Shown here piece after piece: positions 1 through 5,097 of a DNA stretch of 5,097 nucleotides. The notes under the pieces were generated by a model. It was not told the origin of the DNA and made no database searches. It saw only the letters and a program-made list of their open reading frames with translations. The translations under genes were made by a program, and so were the position numbers. Every line of letters starts with the position of its first letter. Within the stretch, counting starts at the first letter, position 1. The DNA comes from Actinomycetes bacterium (GTDB lineage: Bacteria > Actinomycetota > Acidimicrobiia > Acidimicrobiales > Palsa-688), in contig JAKACE010000182.1 in the NCBI GenBank assembly GCA_021821705.1, positions 1 to 5,097 on the forward strand. The letters run 5' to 3'.

Positions 1-384
1 CACTATTCCCTGGCCCAGTTCAGGGGCCGGTGGGTGCTGGTCAACTTCATGGCCACCTGGTGCCAGCCGTGCCAGGCGGAGATGCCGCAGCTGGTCAAGT
101 TCTCCCACCAGCATGCCCGCAAGGGCGACGCCATGGTCCTGACCGTGGCCGACGACCCGTCCAACGTCGGCCAGCTGCGCAACTTCCTGCGGGCGAGGGG
201 CGCCGACTGGCCGGCCGTCGACGACCCCGAGGCCACCGTCGCCTACGGCCTGACCGGCTTGCCTTCGTCGTTTCTGGTGGCACCCGACGGGACGGTGTAC
301 GCCTACCTGCTCGGCCAGGTCAATGCGGCCGCACTGGACAGCTGGCTGCGCCAAGGGGCAGCGAAGGGCTTTGGCCCGGCCTGA
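1..384 (+). CDS. ccmG: CcmG/DsbE-type thiol:disulfide oxidoreductase, 3' part (5' end outside window)
   Basis: This is the C-terminal 127 residues of a thioredoxin-fold protein of the TlpA/ResA/CcmG group, open to the left edge. The visible part starts with LAQFRGRWVLVNF, the first core strand of this family. The redox motif W-C-Q-P-C follows (Cys21 and Cys24 of the visible part), then AEMPQL. The expected cis-proline lies in GLTGLPSSFLVAPDG (Pro88), followed by the final strand and helix. Family members are membrane-anchored and act outside the cytoplasm. CcmG keeps apocytochrome c and CcmH cysteines reduced during System I cytochrome c maturation. The signal anchor would be in the missing 5' part. 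The residue before the ATWC motif is Met, where Trp or Phe is more usual. A ccmH gene directly downstream makes CcmG more likely than a general TlpA or ResA. An internal GTG at 34 would cut the fold, so it is not a credible start. Confidence 0.85.
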   Translation, partial: HYSLAQFRGRWVLVNFMATWCQPCQAEMPQLVKFSHQHARKGDAMVLTVADDPSNVGQLRNFLRARGADWPAVDDPEATVAYGLTGLPSSFLVAPDGTVYAYLLGQVNAAALDSWLRQGAAKGFGPA

Positions 385-1456
385 TCGCCGCTGGGTGGTG
401 CGAGCCGCATGGGCGCTGGTCCTCGTGGCCCTCGTGGTCGCCATCGTCGCCGGTGCCTCCGGCCGGGGACGTCCACAGAGCCTCTACCAGCACACCATGG
501 CCGTGGCCGGCGAGTACAAATGCCCGGTATGCCAGGGTGAATCGGTGGCCGCCTCCTCGGCCCCCGAGGCGGTCGAGATCCGTGACCTCATAGGCAAATG
601 GCTGGCTGAGGGTCGCACCGAGCAGCAGGTACGCGCCTACCTGGTTGCCGACTATGGCCAGTCGATCCTGGAGAAGCCACCGGCGAGCGGGATCGGGTTC
701 CTGCTCTGGGCCCTGCCTGCCGCCTTGGTGGGGCTGGCCGTACTGGGACTGGCCGGTGCCTTCTGGCGCTGGCACCTTGCTCTGGCGGGGCACGGGCCCG
801 CTCCGACCGCGTTCGCCCGCGTCCCGGCCAGCGACCCGGGGGCCAGCGGCCCACTGCAGTTCGAGGCCGCTCATGTCGACGGCAGCGCGCCGGCAGCACG
901 CACCGGGCGTGTCGTGGCTGCCACCGGGGCGCGCGCCGGTGGCGCCGGCCGGCGCCAGCGGGCGACCCTGGCGGCGGGGCTCGCGCTGGTCGTCGTGGCC
1001 GGAGCCCTGTGGTACGCGGACCGCTCCAGCGGGCCGCGCCAGCCCGGTGGGACCGTGAGCGGCGGCCCGGGCCCGGCGGCCACGGCACAGCAGTTGCGCC
1101 AGGCGGCGGCCCTCACCGCCAAGGACCCGAGCGCTGCCCTTGTGATCTATGGTCAGGTGCTGGCGTCGGACCCCGCACAGCCCACCGCCCTGACCGAGGA
1201 AGCCTGGATATACGCCGAGGCGGGCTACAGGGCCAGGGCCATGACCCTACTGGCGCGGGTGGAGAAGTGGCACCCCGGTTACGACCTGGCCCACCTGTAC
1301 CGCGGGCTTGTCCTGCTGGACTACGTGCACGACCCCCGGGCTGCGGCCGGGGAGATCCGCTGGTACCTCTCGCACGGGCCGGATCCGTCCCTGGTCGGCC
1401 TGGCCAGGCAGGGGCTGGCACTGGCCGAGCGCGGCTCCGGTACGGGCAAGGGGTAG
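323..1456 (+). CDS. ccmH: CcmH cytochrome c maturation protein with C-terminal CcmI-like TPR domain
   Basis: Numbered from the ATG at 323, the protein has 377 residues. Residues 29-44 form a hydrophobic signal or anchor segment. Residues 66-131 are a CcmH/CycL/NrfF domain: KCPVCQGESVAAS with the redox pair Cys67/Cys70, then a helical region ending in VADYGQSILEKPP and LLWALP, all characteristic of the family. A second membrane segment spans about 124-147. A Pro/Ala/Gly-rich linker leads to a third membrane segment (about 214-232). The C-terminal part (about 255-372) is helical and TPR-like, with AALVIYGQVLASDP and AEAGYRARAMTLLARVEKWHPGY. CcmH reduces and presents the apocytochrome heme-binding cysteines. 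The TPR part resembles CcmI, which holds the apocytochrome. The fusion call is inference from layout. The start is uncertain: ATG 323 overlaps ccmG by 62 bases and lacks a good ribosome binding site. TTG 371 (14-base overlap, basic residues before the first membrane segment) and GTG 395 or 398 are alternatives. Confidence 0.85.
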   Translation: MRPHWTAGCAKGQRRALARPDRRWVVRAAWALVLVALVVAIVAGASGRGRPQSLYQHTMAVAGEYKCPVCQGESVAASSAPEAVEIRDLIGKWLAEGRTEQQVRAYLVADYGQSILEKPPASGIGFLLWALPAALVGLAVLGLAGAFWRWHLALAGHGPAPTAFARVPASDPGASGPLQFEAAHVDGSAPAARTGRVVAATGARAGGAGRRQRATLAAGLALVVVAGALWYADRSSGPRQPGGTVSGGPGPAATAQQLRQAAALTAKDPSAALVIYGQVLASDPAQPTALTEEAWIYAEAGYRARAMTLLARVEKWHPGYDLAHLYRGLVLLDYVHDPRAAAGEIRWYLSHGPDPSLVGLARQGLALAERGSGTGKG

Positions 1457-1465
1457 GGGCCCCTT
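1448..1465. terminator. Possible short bidirectional hairpin between convergent genes
   Basis: AAGGGG (1448-1453) and CCCCTT (1460-1465) can pair as a 6-bp stem with a 6-base loop. The stem overlaps the ccmH stop codon and lies just before the stop of the methyltransferase on the other strand. Its position between convergent genes fits a terminator, but no T-run follows on either strand. It may simply be chance in GC-rich DNA. Confidence 0.25.
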
Positions 1466-1468
1466 CTC

Positions 1469-2488
1469 TCAGCCCCGTCGCCTGCCGAGCACCTCGCGCA
1501 GGGCTGTGCCGACCGCCCTGGCGAGGGGGGGAGGCACGGCGTTGCCGACCTGGCGGTACTGGCTCGAACGCGGCCCACAGAAGGTGGTGCCGGCTGGGAA
1601 CCCCTGCAGGAGGGCAGCCTCCTCGACGGTGATGCGCCTGGCGCCGGGGACGCGGCCGTGGCGGGCCGGGCCGCCGGCCAGAAGATGGGCGTGGTAGGTG
1701 GGCACGACACCGAGCGTGTCCACCCACGGCGTCTTGTTGCCGCCCATGCTGGCCAGCATCGTCGGGGCCGGCCGGCGCAGGTCGATAGGGCGCCCCCCTC
1801 CGTTCCAAAGGTGCCCGTGGTACGGCCCCGGTCTGAGAGAGGGGTTGCGGGCGTAGGTCACGAGAGAAGTATTGGGTTGCCCCAGCGGGTGGTCAGGGTC
1901 GACCACGGACCCGGCCGGTACCGGTGGGCCTTGGGCGGCCGGGAAGCAGAACCCCCCGCCCTTGGTGCCCACGACGAACAACCGCCGCCTGAGCTGGGGG
2001 ACAGCGAACCCGGCCGCCTCTATGACGCGCCAGTCGACCGTGTAACCCAGGGCCGCCAGTTCGCCGACGACGCCGGCGAGGTAGGCCGAGCGAGTGGCCA
2101 ACCCGGCGACGTTCTCCATCAGGAAGGCCGGGGGGCGGATCTCGGAGACGGCCCGCACGAACTGGGGGACGCCGTCGCGCGGGTCGCCCGCCGCCAGGCG
2201 CTTACCCCCCACCGAGAACGGCTGGCACGGAGGCCCGCCGGCCACCACGGCGACATGGCCCTTCATCGTGGCGAAGTCGACGGTGGCCACGTCCTGCTCG
2301 TAGAGCTTGGCCCCGGGGTGCCGGGCCCGGTAGGTAGCGCATGCGTCGGCGTTGGCTTCCACGGCGGCCACCGCATCGAAGCCGGCCTCCACCAAGCCCA
2401 TGGACAGGCCCCCCGCCCCGGCGAAGAGGTCGAGCACGGGCAGAAGTACCATCCTTGTGATTCTGGCGCCGCCGGCACCGGGCTGCAA
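1469..2488 (-). CDS. DNA (cytosine-5-)-methyltransferase, Dcm-type, no visible restriction partner
   Basis: This enzyme transfers a methyl group from S-adenosylmethionine to C5 of cytosine in a specific DNA site. Conserved motifs appear in canonical order, numbered from the TTG at 2488 (339 residues). Motif I is DLFAGAGGLSMG (20-31). Motif IV is GGPPCQPFS (84-92) with catalytic Cys88. Motif VI is MENV (124-127). Motif VIII is QLRRR (165-169). Motif IX is RRITVEEAALLQGFP (284-298). Motif X is QYRQVGNAVPP (310-320). The target-recognition region between VIII and IX is about 110 residues and contains RPAPTMLASMGGNKTP; I cannot infer its recognition site. All catalytic motifs are intact, so it is probably active. 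Length is normal for a compact C5 enzyme. The start is ambiguous: TTG 2488 has AGGTAGGGA just upstream, while ATG 2452 (MVLLPVLDLF) fits the usual short N-terminus but has no well-spaced ribosome binding site. No endonuclease or Vsr-like gene lies in the window. Confidence 0.95.
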   Translation of the reverse strand: MQPGAGGARITRMVLLPVLDLFAGAGGLSMGLVEAGFDAVAAVEANADACATYRARHPGAKLYEQDVATVDFATMKGHVAVVAGGPPCQPFSVGGKRLAAGDPRDGVPQFVRAVSEIRPPAFLMENVAGLATRSAYLAGVVGELAALGYTVDWRVIEAAGFAVPQLRRRLFVVGTKGGGFCFPAAQGPPVPAGSVVDPDHPLGQPNTSLVTYARNPSLRPGPYHGHLWNGGGRPIDLRRPAPTMLASMGGNKTPWVDTLGVVPTYHAHLLAGGPARHGRVPGARRITVEEAALLQGFPAGTTFCGPRSSQYRQVGNAVPPPLARAVGTALREVLGRRRG

Positions 2489-2489
2489 T

Positions 2490-2508
2490 GATCCCTACCT
2501 GGATCCCT
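2490..2508. repeat. Short direct repeat GATCCCT in the divergent intergenic region
   Basis: GATCCCT occurs at 2490-2496 and again at 2502-2508, a 12-base period. The repeat lies in the 66-base gap between the start of the methyltransferase (- strand) and the first AIM24 gene (+ strand). The gap must hold the AIM24 promoter and probably the methyltransferase promoter, but I see no convincing -10/-35 pair on either strand. The repeat could be an operator half-site pair or chance. Confidence 0.3.
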
Positions 2509-2543
2509 TGGGCCGCCACCCCGGCGGCGCACGTCCAGGCTCC

Positions 2544-2550
2544 AAGGAGG
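2544..2550 (+). promoter_or_regulatory. Strong ribosome binding site of the first AIM24 gene
   Basis: AAGGAGG is a near-perfect anti-16S match, placed 4 bases before the ATG at 2555. It fixes the start codon and implies efficient translation. It is the strongest ribosome binding site I see in the window. Confidence 0.8.
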
Positions 2551-2554
2551 CTGT

Positions 2555-3352
2555 ATGGACAGGCTCGAGTGCCACTGGTGCCACGCCCAGAACCCGCCCG
2601 GTGCAACGTCGTGCCAGCAGTGCGGTGCCCCCCTGGACAAGGCCCTGGTCGTGTCGGACTCGGGCTGGCGCGAAGCTCCCAGGTTGCGGGACATGGCCAA
2701 GTTCCAGTTCTCCAACAGCACATGTCAGGTGGAAGGGGAGCTCGTCCCCGTGGCCGAGATCGACCTGAGCGCCGGCGACGGGGTCATCTTCGAGCACCAC
2801 ACCATGTTGTGGAAGGACGAGAGCGTCCCCTTGGCCGTCTACCCGCTCGGTGGTGGCCTCAAGCGCTCGCTCGGGGGCATGCCGTACGTCGTGACCAAGG
2901 CGGCCGGACCTGGCCGGATCGCCTTCTCCCGTGATGCGCCGGGCGAGGTGGTCACTCTGGTCCTGCACCCGGGCATGGAGCTGGACGTGCGCGAGCACGC
3001 TTTCCTGGCCGCCTCCCACTCGGTGCGCTACAGCTTCGAGCGCATAAAGGGACTGGCCAACGTGGTGCACGGCGGGAGCGGCATGTACCTCGACCGCTTC
3101 GTCACTGCTGGTGAGCCGGGCATCGTGCTGCTGCACGGCTACGGGAACGTCTTCGAGCGCACCCTCGGGCCAGGCGAGAAGATCATGGTGGAGCCGGGTG
3201 GTTACCTCTACAAGGACTCCGGCGTCGCCATGCAGTCCGTCCAGTTGAACGTGCGGACCGGCTTGTTGCACAAGGGCATGTACGTGGCGGAGATGACGGG
3301 GCCGGGCCGCGTCGGCATCCAATCCATGTACCACCACTACGCGAGCGAGTAG
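2555..3352 (+). CDS. Zinc-ribbon AIM24 family protein (paralog 1), function unknown
   Basis: The protein has 265 residues and starts at an ATG with a strong ribosome binding site. Residues 6-23 are a zinc ribbon (C6-HW-C9, C20-QQ-C23; CxxC-x10-CxxC). The linker VVSDSGW (32-38) leads to an AIM24/DUF124-type domain: DMAKFQF and STCQVEGELVP, then GDGVIFEHHTMLW, then GGMP, AAGPGRIAFS, PGEVVTLVLHPG, REHAFLAA and TGPGRVGI. The alternating short hydrophobic strands and Gly-rich turns fit the double beta-roll fold of this family. Its yeast namesake affects mitochondrial inner-membrane organisation, and bacterial members have no settled role. No signal peptide or membrane segment is visible, so a cytoplasmic location is likely. 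The zinc ribbon probably mediates protein or nucleic-acid contact; this is inference. It sits 8 bases before a paralog, presumably in one operon. The AIM24 assignment is from motif pattern, not a search. Confidence 0.83.
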   Translation: MDRLECHWCHAQNPPGATSCQQCGAPLDKALVVSDSGWREAPRLRDMAKFQFSNSTCQVEGELVPVAEIDLSAGDGVIFEHHTMLWKDESVPLAVYPLGGGLKRSLGGMPYVVTKAAGPGRIAFSRDAPGEVVTLVLHPGMELDVREHAFLAASHSVRYSFERIKGLANVVHGGSGMYLDRFVTAGEPGIVLLHGYGNVFERTLGPGEKIMVEPGGYLYKDSGVAMQSVQLNVRTGLLHKGMYVAEMTGPGRVGIQSMYHHYASE

Positions 3353-3360
3353 GGCGGCGA

Positions 3361-4254
3361 ATGAGCACCACCGGTGCCTCAACCTACATTTGCCGCTACT
3401 GCCGCCTGCCCTCCGACGCCTCCGGCACCTCCTGCCCCAACTGCGGTGCGCCCGTCGACGTGGGCGCTGTCGTCTCCGATTCAGGGTGGGTGGAGCAGCC
3501 GGCCATAAAGGACATGGCCCGTATCCAGTTCGGCCAGTCCCGTTGCCAGATCGAGGGCGCCCTGGTGCCCTCTGCCGATTTCGGGCTGGCACCGGGAGAA
3601 GGCGTCTACTTCTCGCACCACAGCTTCCTGTGGGCAGAGCCGGGCACCGGCCTCGAGGCTTGGTCCAAGGGCTCGTTCTTCAACCGTGTGTACGCCGGCA
3701 TGCCGATGGTGCTCATGCGGGCCAGCGGGCCGGGCCATGTTGCGCTCTCGGGCGACCGTCCGGGCGAGGTCGTCGCCCTGCCCATACCGCCGGGGCGGGG
3801 GTTCCTGGTGCGTGAGCATGCCTTCCTCGCTGCCGCCGACAGCGTCGACTTCACTTGGCAGCGGGCACCGGTCTGGGTGAGTGTGCGCAACGGCGACGAG
3901 ACAGAGTACGAGTACCCCATCGGGCCCTATCTCGACCTCTTCAAGGCCGACGCCGGCCAGCCGGGGCTCCTGCTACTGCACAGCCCGGGCAACCTGTTCG
4001 TACGGGACCTGGCTCCCGGGCAGTCAATCCTGGTCCAGCCCGGCTCTCTGGTCTATACGGACACCACCGTCAACTACCACCTGCATGTCGAGTACCCGGC
4101 GTCGCAGGGCCTGTCGTGGCGCAGCTACTCCTACCGGTCCCTCTGGCTCAGGCTGACCGGGCCGGGCCGTGTGGCGGTGCGTTCGATCTTCGAGCGCCCG
4201 GAGCGGTACTCCAACATCGTGGCCAGCAGCGGCATCACCCAGCAGCGCTGGTAG
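3361..4254 (+). CDS. Zinc-ribbon AIM24 family protein (paralog 2), function unknown
   Basis: This 297-residue protein is a divergent tandem paralog of the preceding gene. The zinc ribbon is C11-RY-C14 and C25-PN-C28, with the same CxxC-x10-CxxC spacing. The linker VVSDSGW (37-43) is identical. Shared blocks continue through the domain: DMARIQF, SRCQIEGALVP, GEGVYFSHHSFLW, AGMP, ASGPGHVALS, RPGEVVALPIPPG, REHAFLAA (151-158), PYLDLF, PGNLF, VQPGSLVY and TGPGRVAV. It differs from paralog 1 by about 7 extra residues after FLAA (a charged NGDETEYEY stretch), an aromatic/Ser segment near 250-262 (SWRSYSYRSLW), and a C-terminal tail of about 15-20 residues ending in TQQRW. There is no signal peptide or clear membrane helix. 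The ATG at 3361 has only a weak GGGCGGCGA upstream, so translation may be coupled to paralog 1. The two may form a hetero-oligomer, which is inference from pairing alone. Confidence 0.83.
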   Translation: MSTTGASTYICRYCRLPSDASGTSCPNCGAPVDVGAVVSDSGWVEQPAIKDMARIQFGQSRCQIEGALVPSADFGLAPGEGVYFSHHSFLWAEPGTGLEAWSKGSFFNRVYAGMPMVLMRASGPGHVALSGDRPGEVVALPIPPGRGFLVREHAFLAAADSVDFTWQRAPVWVSVRNGDETEYEYPIGPYLDLFKADAGQPGLLLLHSPGNLFVRDLAPGQSILVQPGSLVYTDTTVNYHLHVEYPASQGLSWRSYSYRSLWLRLTGPGRVAVRSIFERPERYSNIVASSGITQQRW

Positions 4255-4260
4255 GGGCGT

Positions 4261-4917
4261 TCAGGCCTTCCAGCGGCACTTCAGCTGCTGGGCCACGAAG
4301 TGGTCCACCGCCTCGATGGCCCGCGCCTGGCCATCGAGGAAGGACACATGGGCGTCGGTGGCGCCCGCCTCGTCGCTGTGGGCGCTCGGGTAGGCCATGA
4401 CGACCCTGCCAGTGACCATGACGGGGCCTGACAGCGACACGAGCGTCGCTGTCAGCTCCATCGTCACCTCAACGATCTCTCCTGCCCTGAGAGGCCGGGC
4501 GCCCTCGAGCTTCAGTCCCCCGTGGGACAGGTCCGCCACCAGCGCCCGATGGGACTGGCCCAGGGCGCCGGCGCGTACCGGTCTAACCTCGGCCGGGATC
4601 CCGGCACCGACCCTGGGGTCGAGCCGGCGCTGAATGAACATGGGGGCGTCGAGCAGTTGTACCTCGACCTTGCGCTCGCCCGGCGCGCAACTGACGATCG
4701 TTATCCACTTGTACATCCCCCACGACAGGGGGAGGAACATGTCGACGACCGAGCCCTCCTCCAGCGTCCCCTCGGGCAGGTCGCGCTCGAGCTCGAGGAT
4801 CAGCGACCGGCCGTCACAACAGGCGACGGTGGCACTGCAGGTGCCGACGGTAGGCAGCTGCAGGCCAACGCGTGCCCCGACGTCAAGAGGGCCTGCGATA
4901 GCAGTCGCGGATGTCAT
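4261..4917 (-). CDS. PilZ domain c-di-GMP-binding protein with YcgR-like N-terminal domain
   Basis: The protein has 218 residues from the ATG at 4917, chosen because GAGGTG lies 3 bases upstream. The C-terminal PilZ domain (about 97-212) has both c-di-GMP-binding motifs: RRLDPR (R98-xxx-R102) and D129-LSHGG (D-x-S-x-x-G, ending Gly134). These are followed by the beta-barrel strands GEIVEVTMEL, VMVTGRVVMAYP and DAHVSFLD. The N-terminal part (about 10-95) is beta-rich, with GARVGLQLPTVGTCSATV and GSVVDMFLPLSWGMYKW, and resembles the YcgR-N/PilZN domain that precedes PilZ in flagellar-brake proteins. Binding of c-di-GMP would change the packing of the two domains. The output (motility, pili, exopolysaccharide or transcription) cannot be read from the window. 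No signal peptide or membrane segment is seen. The reading frame stays open upstream to the window edge, with a further ATG at 5028, but that extension is low in recognisable structure. Its stop is 6 bases from that of the AIM24 pair. Confidence 0.88.
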   Translation of the reverse strand: MTSATAIAGPLDVGARVGLQLPTVGTCSATVACCDGRSLILELERDLPEGTLEEGSVVDMFLPLSWGMYKWITIVSCAPGERKVEVQLLDAPMFIQRRLDPRVGAGIPAEVRPVRAGALGQSHRALVADLSHGGLKLEGARPLRAGEIVEVTMELTATLVSLSGPVMVTGRVVMAYPSAHSDEAGATDAHVSFLDGQARAIEAVDHFVAQQLKCRWKA

Positions 4918-4920
4918 TTT

Positions 4921-4926
4921 CACCTC
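4921..4926 (-). promoter_or_regulatory. Ribosome binding site deciding the PilZ gene start
   Basis: On the minus strand GAGGTG precedes the ATG at 4917 by 3 bases, which puts the GAGG core 5 bases from the start codon. This supports ATG 4917 over the upstream in-frame ATG at 5028. Confidence 0.65.
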
Positions 4927-4946
4927 GTCGGCTCGAACTGCCTGTT

Positions 4947-4975
4947 GTATCGGCGCGACAGGCCCCCTCGCTTGA
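4947..4975 (-). promoter_or_regulatory. Candidate FliA/WhiG-type (sigma-28) promoter for the PilZ gene
   Basis: On the minus strand GCCGATAC (4947-4954) matches 7 of 8 bases of the sigma-28 family -10 element GCCGATAA. TCAA (4972-4975) lies 17 bases upstream and matches 3 of 4 bases of the TAAA -35 element, although the usual spacer is about 15. The -10 lies 29 bases before the start codon, with the ribosome binding site in between. The -35 match and spacing are weak, so this is tentative. Confidence 0.3.
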
Positions 4976-5097
4976 AAGTGTTTCGCCGCTTGCCGCCGCG
5001 GCGAGGTACTGCCACCACGTCCGGCCATGCCAGAGCAGTCGCGGTTGCGCTCCCCAACGGCAGCGTGATGTTTTGGCGGGTGCAGAGCGGGCGCAAC

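Noticed and set aside
1113..1808. Minus-strand open frame bridging ccmH and the methyltransferase 3' end
   Set aside because: It overlaps two well-supported genes, and its translation is dominated by Pro, Arg, Gly and Ala with no domain.
1658..2491. Long plus-strand open frame (277 codons) opposite the methyltransferase
   Set aside because: The minus strand here carries every C5-methyltransferase motif in order. The plus-strand translation is low-complexity and matches nothing I recognise.
2495..3592. Long minus-strand open frame (365 codons) antisense to the first AIM24 gene and the start of the second
   Set aside because: It has no recognisable motif, has an Arg/His/Gly/Ala-rich composition, and lies opposite two genes with clear conserved blocks and a strong ribosome binding site. 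Long antisense open frames are expected in GC-rich genes.
3855..4400. Plus-strand open frame across the AIM24 paralog 2 and PilZ ends
   Set aside because: It is a shifted-frame shadow of the AIM24 gene running antisense into PilZ, with no ribosome binding site and arginine-rich content.
4994..5003. CGCCGCGGCG perfect palindrome upstream of PilZ
   Set aside because: It is ten bases of pure G and C in GC-rich DNA, with no second copy and no T-run. It is likely chance and not useful as an operator or terminator call.
5065..5097. Possible start (GTG ATG) of a plus-strand gene running off the right edge
   Set aside because: Only 11 codons are visible and no ribosome binding site precedes it. There is not enough sequence to support a gene.
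1..5097. CRISPR array, tRNA/rRNA genes, insertion sequence ends or attachment sites
   Set aside because: Reading through the window I found no spaced repeats, tRNA-like cloverleaf, transposase motif or long terminal inverted repeat.

Overview
This is a GC-rich, densely coding bacterial window with no mobile element, RNA gene or CRISPR array that I can see. The high GC content, the GTG/TTG start candidates, and the combination of zinc-ribbon AIM24 proteins with a YcgR-like PilZ protein suggest an actinobacterium or a similar high-GC lineage. That placement is inference, because no phylogenetic marker is present.

Region 1 (1-1456, + strand) is the tail of a cytochrome c maturation (System I, Ccm) operon. 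It holds the 3' part of a CcmG/DsbE-type thioredoxin-fold protein. A CcmH protein follows, in an overlapping or immediately adjacent frame, and its C-terminal half carries an extra transmembrane segment and a TPR-like domain, so it looks like a CcmH-CcmI-type fusion. Together they would deliver reduced apocytochrome CXXCH cysteines for heme ligation on the outer face of the membrane.

Region 2 (1469-2488, - strand) is a complete C5-cytosine DNA methyltransferase, convergent with ccmH. No restriction endonuclease is visible beside it, so within this window it is an orphan.

Region 3 (2555-4254, + strand) is a tandem pair of paralogous proteins. Each has an N-terminal four-cysteine zinc ribbon with identical spacing (CxxC-x10-CxxC), a shared VVSDSGW linker and an AIM24 (DUF124-type) beta-rich domain. 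The first has a strong AAGGAGG ribosome binding site; the second follows after 8 bases and is probably co-transcribed. Their function is unknown. This pair is the least understood element in the window.

Region 4 (4261-4917, - strand) encodes a two-domain PilZ protein with intact c-di-GMP-binding motifs. It converges on the AIM24 pair with only 6 bases between the stop codons. Its upstream region (4918-5097) holds a good ribosome binding site and a candidate FliA/WhiG-type promoter, but no other gene I can support.

The four blocks alternate in strand and appear to be separate transcription units. Only the ccm genes and the AIM24 pair look like functional partners.
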